Positions 22,001 through 33,230 of a DNA stretch of 38,729 nucleotides are shown in pieces; position 1 is the stretch's first letter, and the number at the start of each line of letters is the position of its first letter. The DNA lies in assembly GCA_016987375.1 (NCBI GenBank), contig PJRA01000323.1:9108-47836 (forward strand), given 5' to 3'. The translations under genes and the position numbers were made by a program. Below the pieces are notes generated by a model. That model did not search any database. It had not been told where the DNA came from and saw only the letters and a program-made list of their open reading frames with translations. The DNA comes from Brachionus koreanus. Taxonomy: Eukaryota; Rotifera; Eurotatoria; Ploima; Brachionidae.

Positions 22001-23237
22001 TGACTGAAAAAAAACTTTAACTAAAAAAAAAGGGTTCAAAAATGTTTTAATGCATCATCAGATTCCTCGCCTCAAGATCTATAAGAACACAAGGCTTTTT
22101 AAAAAAAATCAAAAACATTTGAGATGTAACCACTTTTCAAATTTCGTCACCGAATTCACTTTATAAACATTTATACTGTTTTATTAATATTTTATATTAT
22201 AATAATATTTAATTTTCAATATTTTTTCCAAATAGGAGGCAACATTTTTATATTTAACAAAACGCAGCAAACTGCTTAAATATTTTTTTTTCATTTAAAA
22301 AAAATTAAAAATCTTATTTAATAAGCACTTAAAAAATTAAAAATCTCAATTTTTTTCTAATTTTAAATAAGCTAATTTTTTAGCTCTGAAAAAAAGACTA
22401 ATGTTCATGATATAAGTGATCTTTGTAACAAAATGAAGATATGCTCTTGAAGTTATAAACGTAATATTTAAACAATCTTTAAAAGCATTGAAAAAAATTG
22501 CGAATTTGATACTTGGTCATTTAGTTATTGAGTTTAGAATTACTGCTAGTTTATTAAACTGTTTTCTTACAGACGTTTATGCGATCAAACTGATTCAATT
22601 TAGTTTACCTCTCTCCTCATTTATTTTTTCTGCAACTTGAAATTGATACGATTTGAAAATACCAAGACTGGCTTGTAAAAATAACCAAGAAAAAATTCCC
22701 CATCCTGAATTAGGGTTTCAACTTTAGGGACGAAGAAGAGGAAAATGAAGATGCTTAATGTTAAAATGAATCTGAAAGTAAAGGGCAAATTAAAATAATT
22801 GATTAATTTTTTTTAATTAAGCTGTATTTATTTCAGTAAGCTTTTCAGAAGGAAAATTTTAACAAATTTCATGAAAAGATCTCTTTCTTTTGAGTCAGAA
22901 AACAAAAATATAAATAAACTAAAGAAAAATGAGAATGTAAAATAGAATAATAAATTTTTTTTTTATAAAAATTCAAAAACTATTAATTTTAGAAAATCAA
23001 CTTTTTAAAATTAAAAAAAAAATTCCAATTCGCTTTTTGGAACTTCTCCTAGTTTCATCGTATCGAAAAGTGTTTTAGTTTTTGCAAGTAATAACTAAGA
23101 AATCGGCAATACTAATTGGCAACATCAAGCCAGGATTCTATTTCTTAAATGTGTTTTGGAATTTGACGTAATTCTTAACTTTTAGCTAGTTTAGAATTCG
23201 GTCTAAAGGCTGAGTCATAGTGTTTTGCAAAATTTTC
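19041..23237. other. Gene-poor AT-rich region upstream of the SLC6 gene
   Basis: I see no gene in these 4.2 kb, only frequent stops in all frames and A/T homopolymer runs. The first few hundred bases should hold the SLC6 promoter. From about 21100 to 22000 the sequence is locally richer in G+C and contains the inverted repeat listed separately. No RNA gene was recognised. Confidence 0.45.
21228..21334. repeat. Short inverted repeat, possible decayed element
   Basis: GGTTAATTGGGTGAATTA (21228-21245) is matched in reverse complement at 21316-21334 (core TTCGCCCAATTAACC), 16 of 18 positions, with a spacer of about 70 nt. Inside it lie smaller palindromes (GGTTAACC) and repeated ACCCCT. It may be an old foldback element; no target duplication was visible. 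Confidence 0.4.
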
Positions 23238-23432
23238 AAACCTTTAATAAAATATGAACAGATATTCTGACAGTGCTGAAATTTCACATTCTTATAAGAT
23301 TATTCTTTTTGTATATTTTTTATGTTAGGTTCTGGACCCTTGCATACTAGTGACGCTCTATGCTCGGAGACACTAATGATGTGTGAAATTTCAGCTCTGT
23401 AAGAATATCTGTTCATATTTTATTATAGGTTT
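23238..23432. mobile_element. MITE-like foldback element A (51-bp inverted arms)
   Basis: The arms 23238-23288 and 23382-23432 are reverse complements over 51 nt with about three mismatches, starting AAACCTTTAATAAAATATG and ending GCTGAAATTTCACA. They enclose a 93-nt centre noticeably richer in G+C than its surroundings. Arms this long and clean are typical of miniature inverted-repeat elements. There is no coding capacity and I could not define a convincing target duplication. Confidence 0.65.
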
Positions 23433-23980
23433 AAAATCCAAATTCGCAGATAAATTCGGATATTTCGATTGAATTCGTATTGACGTAAATTTAGTGATAG
23501 ACAGCTTTCATGTCAATTCGAATTCGATTTTTTTGTATAAATCTTTGAATAGATAGTAACTGAAGGTTATCATCTTTTAAGAACTGATTCAATGCTTACG
23601 GATTGAACCGACTGGTTTATCTCTAACTCGCATATGTGAAAAATATTTACTTATTCTTGGGCGTATAGCTTAAGCTTGCATTTGTTTTCCATCTCTTGTT
23701 TGACGTTTTTTTTCAAATTGTATCGAAGTGGTCTACATTTCAATTTTTTTCAATTATCACTTCAATTCTACAATACAATTTTGGTGTTTATGCTGAAAAG
23801 CTTCAAGCTTATCAATCATCCATGTTGGCCAGTTTCGAACAGATATTAAGAATCAATTATATCAGCTCAATTTATCTATTTCAGTAAAATATTTTAAATA
23901 ACAAAATAGTTTAACAAAAAGAGAAAAATAACAGTTCAAATTTTATTAAAACGTGACTTTATTTTAAACAATTAAAAGGG
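23433..23980. other. Unassigned spacer between element A and repeat B1
   Basis: It holds one 64-codon open frame (23696-23887) with a non-ATG start and no family resemblance. The stretch around 23450-23640 is slightly richer in G+C and repeats the motif ATTCGAATTCGA. I see no supported gene. Confidence 0.4.
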
Positions 23981-24553
23981 CCTTTGTCAAATTGACACTA
24001 TTTTTTTGCTCATATATTTTATAAATGGCTATTCACATCAATCTAAAAATTTCTAAATTTGTTACTTTGAACCAATCTTTTTTAAACTAAAATTTGATTT
24101 TTGCAAATCTGATGAACAAAAAGATAAAGACAAAAAAAATGTATCAAATTAATAACAGCCCCTTAAGCGTTAAATATCTAATTAAGTAAAAGCAAAAATA
24201 AAAAAACTAACTAATCTCTTATTTTTCGTTTTTTTAAAAATTAATTTCAGCGGTTTTGTGAAATTTATTACAATAGAATAGAAATAAATGTTTAAAATTT
24301 TTAAAAACTGTTGCTTAGAGTATATGTTGCATTATGTTGCATTTGGAGAATTAGTTAAAGCTTTGGGAAAAAAAATTTAAGGAATTTTTTAAGCAATTCA
24401 AAAAATTCAATTATTTAAAAAGCACTAAAGATATTTTGTGATGAAAGAAAAACGGACGACATTTACATAAAAATCATTTTGTTTTAATAAAATAGTGTTG
24501 AATTGACACCATGGTCTGTGATAGATAAAAATTGAGCCACCCTTTGAGTGCTT
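23981..24553 (-). repeat. Diverged copy of repeat family B (copy B1)
   Basis: The stretch 23981-24117, read on the minus strand, is clearly similar to 29620-29755 on the plus strand. Shared words in order include TCATCAGATTT, AAGTAACAAATTTAG against TAGTAACAAATTCAG, GAATAGCCATTTA against GAATAACCATTTA, and ATATATG. Both have the TGTCAA-TTGACA palindrome at the edge. A second edge is near 24495-24550, with GTGTTGAATTGACACC and CCTTTGAGTG, the latter shared exactly with copy B2. B1 is longer than B2 because other sequence, including the 24252 repeat, lies inside. Confidence 0.5.
24252..24309 (+). repeat. Dispersed repeat R, copy 1
   Basis: About 57 nt beginning GGTTTTGTGAAATTTA recur at 24749-24805 with roughly 80 % identity (CAATAGAA.AGAA shared). 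A shorter related stretch, GGTTTTGTAAAATTTGGCAC, starts near 29969. Both longer copies are followed by TTGCA-rich sequence (GTTGCATTATGTTGCATTTG here; ATGCAACATGGTGCAACATT after copy 2). Confidence 0.5.
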
Positions 24554-24748
24554 AGTTTAAGTTTCAAATTTCAAAGAACTCTAATGATGTTATCTTTTAG
24601 GAAATAAGGCTCATATGCTTTTAAGCACAGATTTTTAAAAAGAATGCTACCATAATTTTTTAAGGCACTCATCCTATCATAACTTATTTGAGAATTTAGC
24701 ATTAAAACACCCGAAGGATTTTTTAGAAAAATTTAACTTGAATTTTAT

Positions 24749-24893
24749 GGTTTTGTGAAATTTAGTACAATAGAACAGAACAAAATGTTGAAAATTCTTA
24801 TAACTTTTCTTTTAAAAGTCAAAACCAAGTTCTGTAAATGCAACATGGTGCAACATTCAAAGTTGCATTATTATTAACAATCTGGTAAAACTC
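24749..24893 (+). repeat. Dispersed repeat R, copy 2, running into the assembly gap
   Basis: This is the second copy of the unit at 24252. Its TTGCA/TGCAA-rich 3' part (24838-24870) abuts the run of Ns, so the gap is probably a repeat that the assembler could not cross. A third TGCAACAAAGTTGCA palindrome occurs near 30367, just before element C. Confidence 0.5.
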
Positions 24894-25587
24894 NNNNNNN
24901 NNNNNNNNNNNNNNNNNNNNNNNNNNNNNNNNNNNNNNNNNNNNNNNNNNNNNNNNNNNNNNNNNNNNNNNNNNNNNNNNNNNNNNNNNNNNNNNNNNNN
25001 NNNNNNNNNNNNNNNNNNNNNNNNNNNNNNNNNNNNNNNNNNNNNNNNNNNNNNNNNNNNNNNNNNNNNNNNNNNNNNNNNNNNNNNNNNNNNNNNNNNN
25101 NNNNNNNNNNNNNNNNNNNNNNNNNNNNNNNNNNNNNNNNNNNNNNNNNNNNNNNNNNNNNNNNNNNNNNNNNNNNNNNNNNNNNNNNNNNNNNNNNNNN
25201 NNNNNNNNNNNNNNNNNNNNNNNNNNNNNNNNNNNNNNNNNNNNNNNNNNNNNNNNNNNNNNNNNNNNNNNNNNNNNNNNNNNNNNNNNNNNNNNNNNNN
25301 NNNNNNNNNNNNNNNNNNNNNNNNNNNNNNNNNNNNNNNNNNNNNNNNNNNNNNNNNNNNNNNNNNNNNNNNNNNNNNNNNNNNNNNNNNNNNNNNNNNN
25401 NNNNNNNNNNNNNNNNNNNNNNNNNNNNNNNNNNNNNNNNNNNNNNNNNNNNNNNNNNNNNNNNNNNNNNNNNNNNNNNNNNNNNNNNNNNNNNNNNNNN
25501 NNNNNNNNNNNNNNNNNNNNNNNNNNNNNNNNNNNNNNNNNNNNNNNNNNNNNNNNNNNNNNNNNNNNNNNNNNNNNNNNNNNNNNN
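24894..25587. other. Assembly gap (694 N)
   Basis: Unsequenced scaffold join. The left edge is repeat R and the right edge is a run of twelve A, so both sides are difficult sequence. Open frames that cross it are artefacts. Confidence 0.98.
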
Positions 25588-28500
25588 AAAAAAAAAAAAG
25601 ATTGCAAGTCTCATGTTAAATCTTAAAATTGAAAAAACACTTTTGTCAATTTTGTCTTAGAAAAATTAAATAATAACTTAACCATTTTGGCTATCACCTA
25701 AACTACTACCTATCTGATCGGAGTTTCAGATATCTTTCATGTTCGAGGATAACCATGCTTTTTGCTTCAGAAAATTCTAAATGGAACCTAAAATATGTAC
25801 AGTTATAAGTTTTTCACGTATCGATTTTCCATTACCTGAAAGTTCTGTCAGTTATCATGGATCCTTAAAATTGGCTGCCAAAATGAGCGTTTAGAATATT
25901 TTCAATTTTCCGTCTAATGTCTAAAATAGGTTTAATTAGAATTTGATTTGATTTATCTCAAACATTTTCAAGGTATTTAATTAGTATTTTAGAAAAAAAT
26001 AAAGACTTAAAAATTATCCTTTATTCCTCATTTTAACTAATAATTAAAAATTTTCTAATTAAAGTTATACTTAATTACATGAATTTATACAAAATATAGA
26101 TATTATATAAATTTTCAGTGTAGATGATCAACTCGATGCAGTAGCCTCTGTGTCAGATCGGAGCTGTTGCTCAAAAAGGTACTTGAAAAGGAAATGAGCT
26201 CCTCCCCATTATCCACTAGGATAGAATAGGGTCAAACAACATATAGATATTTACACAAAAAATTTTAATTAAAAATAAAAAAAGACTAGTTGAAATTTTT
26301 TTAAGATCTGTGCGATTACAAATTAGCATTCAATAAATGATCAACTAAAAAGCTTTAAAGTGTAATTTTTAGCTCCTAATAATAAATCATTGTATTGATT
26401 TCAAGTAAGATTTTTATATTTAAGCTTGACGTCATTAACCGATTTAAGATATAAATAATAATTTGAGTATTTATAAATAAATTATAAAATTAAATAAAAA
26501 TCAATAAAAACAAAAGTATAAAATATAATTAAATGGTTAAGAGAGCTAAATCAAAAAAGCACATAGCACCAAGCACTCTTAACTCTTCATTCAGCCTCTT
26601 CTCACGAATCATTATTAGTCGTGTTTAATATAATAATCATAATGAAAACACAATTTAAAACTACAAGATACTCATAGTCATAAAAACACATTTATTCGTT
26701 TACGGCAAAGGAACTGAATAATAAATCGATTAAATAAATTATTTTTTTTTTCTGAACGGGTATATATCACTTTATTCTTTATGATTATATTTTTTTTAAG
26801 TTTTTTTTATAATTCAATTTTGTTAAACTTTTCTACATAAACGTGTTATTTAATGTGATTATATATTTTTTTTGCTTTTCAAAAATACTTGTTCATTTTA
26901 ATCAAATAAATGTATTTAATTACTTATTTTTCCTACCGGTATTTCCCTCAAGTTCCGAGCACTTTTTCCATTTTAAGTATTAAATTAAAATTGATCGTTT
27001 TTTTCTTTTTTTTTTAAATTCAGATTAATTTAGAAATGTATGTAAATGTATCCCTAAAGCTAATTTAGCATGTTAAATATAATTAAAAGTTGTGTGTAAA
27101 AAAGGAAATGGAATATCTTCAAATTTTGGCAGTTTTTGATTTTTTTTTCTAATTCTTCCGATAATAGAATAATAAAATTTTGACACAGGTTCTATTTATT
27201 CGGGTGAATCAAAAAAATTGGCATTTTATTTAACATTTTTTTAATTTACAAGAAAAAAACCTAACTTTAGGTTGACCGAAGAAGGATTTTTCTTGAAGTC
27301 AAACATTCATTCGTTGTAATTGTTCAGAATAAAAACGAGAGATGAGTTCAACCATTGATTATCATAATTTCAAAAATAGAACCCTTTCTCATCACAAATA
27401 ATAGCAGTCCATCTGAAAGACTATTCATCTAGAAGATTTTTAACTAATTTCTTACATATTTCAATGTGTTTCTGAAAAAAGAAATCTTTCAAATCATGAA
27501 GAAGAACTCGGCAACGTCAGTTAGCTTTATTAATCAAATTAAGGTGACAAAATTTAGTTGCTACAAATAAAACATGTTACAAAAATTTTTAAAAAAAGTT
27601 TTCACCTAAGTTTAAAGATTTAATTCTTGAGAAGATTAATTAAAATAAAAAAATATTTGTATTGAGAAAATATAAGATATTTTTTTACTTTAAGCTAAGT
27701 AAAAAAGTAAATATTTACTGCATCTTATGATATTTTATTCGGGGCACTTTTATTTTTTTCAAAGTATTTTTATTCATATTGAATTGATGATTCAAAAGCA
27801 GCCAAAGGAAAGCTTTCTTTTAAAGAATTGTTAATAAACCCTTGAAAGATAATTTTATCAGATTATTTATAAAAACAATTGTTTTTTGATTTTTTATTAT
27901 GAAATTGAAAACAAGATTTATAAGCCTTAAAACTTAATTATAATTGACATTTTAATAAAGAAGCAGCCGATTGCTGAAAAAAAATTATATTGTTTTTTTT
28001 TCTAAACAAATGAACTGCTAGTGATCGATTTTTTTTATAGTAAAACTAGGTAGCAAAAATTTCCATTTTTTAATTTTAAAAAATTTCCTAATTTTTTAGA
28101 ACAATAAATTAGAGTTAATTTTTAAAATTACAAAAATTAGGATCATATGGCTTATAATTTTTTTTGTGAAATCATCAAATTTATTTCGGATAAATAATAA
28201 ATAATTTGAATCGGAATTTATCTTTTAATTTAATTAGATTAATTTTAGTTTACATAATAATTAGATATTTTGCTTTTCTTTTTTCCTTTCTTTGGGAGAA
28301 AACCTTTTTTAATTAATTTTTTTAAAATAAAATTTCGAACGATTTTCTAGATAAAAACAATTAAATTACTTAGAAACTTTTTTAAACATTTTTTTAAAAA
28401 TGCTTTATATTTAATTTTTGGTAATATTTTAATAATTTAAATTTTTTTTAAAAATAAATTATAAAATGATCTTTATTTTGATGATTGAAAGTTGGCAATC

Positions 28501-29570
28501 ATTATTTTCTAATTGTAAAAGCATATAGATATTTGATCAACAAATGAGAAATTATTGATTTTTTTTTATTAAATTTAAAATAAGATTTAACAGCTAAATA
28601 AACAAATTAGAAAAAGAAAAAGTTAAAGGTGAAAAGCATTTTTCTCATAAAATAGTTGATTGGAATACTTATTTGATAATTATCTTATACATATTTTTTT
28701 AAGTAATTTTAGGAATTTATTTGTTTTTTTTACGGAATTTTAATTACCATTATTTGATTATTTTTAAATTTTTAAAAATTTAACCCATCATAAATTTTAG
28801 CTTTAAATAAATTTTTTTAATTATTTAAATTGTTATTGACAATTCGAATAGAAAAAAATGAGCAAAATATGATTATAAAAATGAATTCAAGATACTCAAG
28901 CTAATTGAATATTTTTTAAATATCATAGATAATTCCATTTTTAGACTAAATAGAAAAGATCTATTTTGTAAATGGAGATATTTTTCCTAATAGGTTTTAA
29001 ATTAATCTAAAGCAAATAGAATATAATATGTAAATCTGGCTGGGTTTCATTTACAAAGAAAAATTGATTAAATGCATCCAATTAAATTCCTTGACTTGGT
29101 TTTAAAACAATAGAATCTAGTCAGAACAAGATAATTTTCACAAATGTCTCACTATTTCTTTTTACTAAATTCAAAAATTTATTTTGTTAAAATTGTTGTT
29201 AGTTTGTTTTAAATCTAAAAGATTGATTTAACAAAAAAATTTTAACTTTTTATTTTTAAATATACTAATAAATTAATTAATTTTTAAAATGAAATCTAGA
29301 ATTTTTTTTTCAATAGATAGTGATCAATTGAAACAAGTATGACCCTTTTTGTCCATTTAAAAAGTACAATGAAGTCACTTAATTAGCTTAAATTAGACAA
29401 ATTTTAAGCATCAAAAAACGATATGTATATTGACTCATATGATAAATCAACTGATATTAATGGAATTAGAAGGCAACCGTATGATCAAATCAAATTAAAA
29501 TGGCGACTCTTTGGCAACATTTTTCAATTCTAGAAAACCCACTGTAAGTTTGGTTTATTTCTACTATATC
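25588..29570. other. Gene-poor AT-rich region right of the gap
   Basis: Four kilobases without a supportable gene. Compositional islands at 25690-25930 and 26115-26230 are richer in G+C but have no long frame, tRNA fold or family resemblance. GTTAAGAG (26534) and CTCTTAAC (26574) form a small inverted repeat. At 29500 an ATG in a good context opens a 14-codon frame ending at a strong GTAAGT donor (see findings). Confidence 0.4.
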
Positions 29571-29770
29571 AACACGCAAAAGACCGGTGTCAATTTGACA
29601 CCTTTTTTTTATTCTCTATATCTTTCATCAGATTTTCAAAAATCCAATTTCATTTTAAAAAATTTACTCATAGTAACAAATTCAGAAAGTTTTAGCTTGG
29701 TATGAATAACCATTTAAATGATATATGAAAAAAAAGAAAGTGTTCAACTGACGCCGGTCCTTTGAGTGTT
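29571..29770 (+). mobile_element. MITE-like element B (copy B2, 31-bp terminal inverted repeats)
   Basis: AACACGCAAAAGACCGGTGT begins the left end (29571-29601). The right end (29740-29770) reads in reverse complement AACACTCAAAGGACCGGCGT, continuing the match for 25 of 31 positions. The element is about 200 bp, non-coding, and carries the inner palindrome GTGTCAATTTGACAC. It is related to the inverted copy at 23981. No clear target duplication is seen. Confidence 0.65.
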
Positions 29771-30034
29771 AATTATTGTCAAATGTAAACGTAAAATAAA
29801 TGTGTAAATTATATTTTATTATTTGTTTTATTTAAATGTCACAAAATTCAATTAATATCAATAAATTGTTCAATCATTTTTTCAGTACTTTTCTCAATGC
29901 TGCATTTTTTTCAAACATCTTAAAAACAAAGAATTTATTTTAATTGCGTATAGAAATTATAAAATTAAGGGTTTTGTAAAATTTGGCACTAAATAAAGAA
30001 AGATAGAAGACAAATTAATTCATAAAAAAATTCG

Positions 30035-30210
30035 TTTTTCAAAAATGATCATAACATTTTAAATGCGCAATTAAATTTCAATGAATATTTAGAAATTACA
30101 GTCCTTTTTTCAAAAGTCTTAAAAATAAAGCTTTGAAATGTTAGAAAAATTCAAAAATCTTGGATCAAATTTAATTGCGCATTTAGAATGTTTTGATCAT
30201 TTTTGAAAAA
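30035..30210. mobile_element. MITE-like foldback element F (44-bp inverted arms)
   Basis: Arms 30035-30078 and 30167-30210 are reverse complements at 42 of 44 positions (outer TTTTTCAAAAATGATCA, inner AAATGCGCAATTAAATTT) around an 88-nt centre. Near-perfect arms imply a young insertion or selection to keep the hairpin. It is unrelated in sequence to elements A, B and E. Confidence 0.7.
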
Positions 30211-30772
30211 TTAAATTTGATCAAGACATTTGACTTTGCCAAAAAGCTTATTACTTTTATTTATTTTAACCTTATAAATAATTACAATTAATTTAGATTG
30301 TATCTTTATATTTTAATAAATTATTAGTCGTAAATTATTATGACCGGTTTTTACTAATTTTCTAAATGCAACAAAGTTGCATCAATAATTAAAATTAGTG
30401 TTAGGTATTGTGAGTGACGGTAACTGGACCGCTGAAACTTGGTGTTGGCCGTTTTGATTGCAGAGTACAAAAATAAAATTTAAAAAATTTTCAAATAAAA
30501 AAATTTCGTCTTTTCTGTAAATACTGTATTAAACAAAATATACCAAACTTTTTTATTAGTGAATTAAATCGATAATTAACTTAATTATTTTATACAATCG
30601 TAGTTTTTTTTTTATATATTTACTTTTTATCTTTAAATTTATTCAATACGTTAAACATGCAGGCTGAAAAGAGGGTTCATACCGCTCGGATAAGCCTGTG
30701 GAAGTAAATCTCCAATACTATATTTTATTTATTTTTTTAAAATAAAAAAATTCGATAGATAATAGAATTCAG

Positions 30773-31169
30773 TACCGTAAACCCTTGCGATATGGCAAAA
30801 TGAAAATAATTTTACATTTTTACATTTTCATATTTTTAGATTTTTTGTGCAATATTTAAGAAATTTTTTAATTTTATTTTTGTAATAATTTTAGAGAGTT
30901 TTTTTAATTTTCTGAAAAATTGCATAAAAAATCTAAAAATATGAAAATATAAAAATGTAAAATTATTTTCATTTTGCCTGCGATATCATGAATGGTATAA
31001 ATTTTGATTCTTAGCTTTTAGTGCACACGACCATCTTTCTCAAAATCGGCCCTCTTGAGATGCGTGCATAAAAATACAAATTTCATGTTTTGTGAATTAA
31101 ATTAGAGGCAATTCTAAAATATTTTCAATTATTTTATTTTATTTCTTGATGTCACAAGGGTTTACGGTA
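30773..31169. mobile_element. Element D, nested in C, itself interrupted by element E
   Basis: TACCGTAAACCCTTG (30773-30787) and its exact reverse complement (31155-31169) form the ends. When element E plus one copy of its 8-bp duplication is removed, the left terminal repeat continues as CGATATCATGAA. This matches the right end (TGACATCAAGAA) so that 24 of 27 positions agree. The uninterrupted element would be 204 bp. If TA is taken as its target duplication, its ends start CCGTAAACCC. No coding capacity. Confidence 0.7.
30794..30978. mobile_element. Element E, 185-bp hairpin MITE with 8-bp target duplication (hAT-like)
   Basis: Its two arms (30794-30852 and 30920-30978) are reverse complements over about 59 nt with two mismatches, beginning GGCAAAATGAAAATAATTTT. 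It is flanked by identical TGCGATAT at 30786-30793 and 30979-30986. An 8-bp duplication is characteristic of hAT-superfamily insertion. The target was the terminal repeat of element D. Confidence 0.8.
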
Positions 31170-32164
31170 TGATAGATAGATGTTAAAATTTAGAAAAAAT
31201 AATTTTTCCCTTTTGTTCATTAAGACGGCCAACATCATGTTATGGGGGTGCATTGGTCGTCACTCATGGTACCCAACACTAGTTAAAGCATGTGTAAAAT
31301 CTCTGCAAAATGCACTAGAGACAAATTTTTTCAAATTAAAAATATTCTAAATTTGCCAAGTTTAACCAGAATGTTCTTATAAATGCAACTATAAATTTAG
31401 ATAATTAAAGTTCATAAAACCAAAATTAAGATTGTAAAAATTCGTTTAAATTGATTGTTCAAGATCTCAAAAATAAGCTTGCTTAAATTTTAAAATTATT
31501 ATTATTTATACAAATTTAAAAATAACTAAGAAAAATTTTCTTTTTGAATTTCACTTTCGATCTTAAAATTAAATTAGAAAAAAAATTTTATCTCAAGTAA
31601 AAAAATAAAAGCTTTTTATTGCCAAAAATAGAGTACTAGTTAGTTTTAACATTTTATATTAATAAAATACTAGATGAAAGCTATAAATTGCTTTATTTTT
31701 CCTGCTTCATGATCATGTTGCCATTTGGCTTTGATGTAATTTGAAATTGATTTATTACGATTTAAGATTATTGTGGTAAAAAATTGCAGGAAAGAAACTA
31801 ATATGATAAAACAACTATTTCTTTATCAAGTTAAAATCGATTAATAATTTATTAGATTTCAAATGTTATGGGCTTTCTCAATTTTTATTTTTAGTTTGTT
31901 CGCAAAAAAGAAGAATTGATTTCTAATTTATAATAATTTAACAGTTTTTATTTCTCTTTTTCTCTCTCTCATTTTTGCTCTCTCGTTCTATTGCTGCTAG
32001 TAATTCTGAGATGCTTTAATTTCTTGTTTTGGTTAGTTTAAGTCTTAGAGCTATTTAAGCGCTAGATTCGAGTGCTAATTTTCAATCAATAAAAATTTAA
32101 ATCTTTCATTAATTACAGACCTCAATTCAGCAAGAAATTTAGGCATTAAATCCGGCACAAGCTC

Positions 32165-32206
32165 TACTAACTAACTAAATAACTAACTACTAACTAGCTA
32201 GCTTAC
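32165..32206 (+). repeat. CTAA/TACTAAC array
   Basis: A run of CTAA and CTAAC units includes two perfect TACTAAC words, the branch-point consensus, followed by TTACTAAAG about 10 nt further on. It could be a simple repeat or a branch-point cluster before a 5' UTR exon of the Kv1 gene. Confidence 0.4.
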
Positions 32207-32225
32207 TAAAGGATTTGTTTCTAAC

Positions 32226-32300
32226 ATGGCTTCAAAAAATGCAAATTTACTGCTAATAATCGCTAGAAAAATAAAAGAACTTATTCAGTTGAGAAGATGA
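32226..32300 (+). CDS. Small open frame, possible alternative first exon of Kv1
   Basis: A 24-codon frame starts at an ATG in strong context (CTAACATGG) and reads MASKNANLLLIIARKIKELI before ending at TGA. A GT inside it (ATTCA|GTTGAG) leaves phase 2, the phase required by the second Kv1 exon at 34738, so it could splice there to give a different channel N-terminus. The donor is weak and the distance is 2.4 kb. Speculative; the sequence may simply be untranslated. Confidence 0.15.
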   Translation: MASKNANLLLIIARKIKELIQLRR

Positions 32301-33211
32301 AAGGAATTCAAACTGATAAAAATGTCTTTGAAAATACATTTATAAAAAAAAACTTCACTCAAGTATATTTATTGGAATAGATAACTAAATAATCATAAAA
32401 GCAAATTACGTTGTTAACAAATATTCTTAATAAATGCTCATAATTTTGTAGGCTTTTGGCTTATAATTTAAACATTTACTTTTGCTAATCAATTATTGAT
32501 AATATTGTTTTTTAAATATTGTGCAAATCACAAATGTCAAAATCTTGAAATTTTTCAATTGCAAACAATATTTCCTCATCCAGGTGTTAGAGTAACGCGC
32601 TTTTGATTTATTTTTCAATTTTTTTCCAAATCAACCAGATCTCATACTAAACAGAATGATTGAGATTTGTATTTAGTTCAAGGTAGTTTTCAATTTTAAT
32701 TTTTAGTTGAGCGTGCAAACTATCAATAAATAAGATCAAAAAATTTATTTGAATAGCTGGCAAGGTTTTGTTTGAATTTTATTTTCATTTTCAAAATTTC
32801 TTTTTAATAATTTATTAACATTAAACACTAGAAAAAAAATGTTTTTTTTTTTTTTCAATTAAAAAATTATTTCTTTTTTAATAATTTAAATTGACATTTT
32901 TCATTTAAACATTAAAACATAAAATTTATTTTAATTCGTTAAATTGTATTTTAGATTTAATTTAAAATTGTTTCTTAATTCTATTTTGTTAAACATAAGC
33001 ATAAGAATATCCAGGGAATAGAATTTCAATTTTAGACTTGGGACTGTGATTGATTTGTGATAAATGGAAATTTTTTTTTCAAGCTTTTGTCATTAGCATC
33101 TAACCCATTCCTCTAGATGATTTGAAAAATCCACATTTTACAGTATTTCACAAAGCATTTTCAAATATTTAAGATCAAAGCATGAGAGAATATTTTTGCA
33201 ACTAAATGTAA

Positions 33212-33230
33212 TAGTAGTAGTGGTAGTAGT
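33212..33230 (+). repeat. TAG trinucleotide microsatellite
   Basis: Six TAG units with one TGG interruption, followed by AAT repeats. A simple sequence repeat with no other feature. Confidence 0.7.

Larger units (their letters stand above)
30398..31279. mobile_element. TA-flanked non-autonomous transposon C (outer element of a nest)
   Basis: The ends 30398-30458 and 31219-31279 are inverted repeats that align without gaps over about 60 nt (outer GTGTTAGGTA / GTGTTGGGTA, then TGAGTGACG, then TGTTGGCCGT). TA dinucleotides flank both ends (30396-30397 and 31280-31281), as Tc1/mariner-type insertion would leave. There is no transposase frame. The interior contains element D, so without its nested guests C would be about 485 bp. 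Confidence 0.65.

Noticed and set aside
23696..23887. 64-codon frame, and on the other strand an NWPTW...LEAF string recalling retrotransposon RT context
   Set aside because: Neither has an ATG, flanking motifs or a catalytic box. The resemblance covers only a few residues.
24819..25614. Open frames of 246-262 codons on the minus strand
   Set aside because: They consist almost entirely of the N gap.
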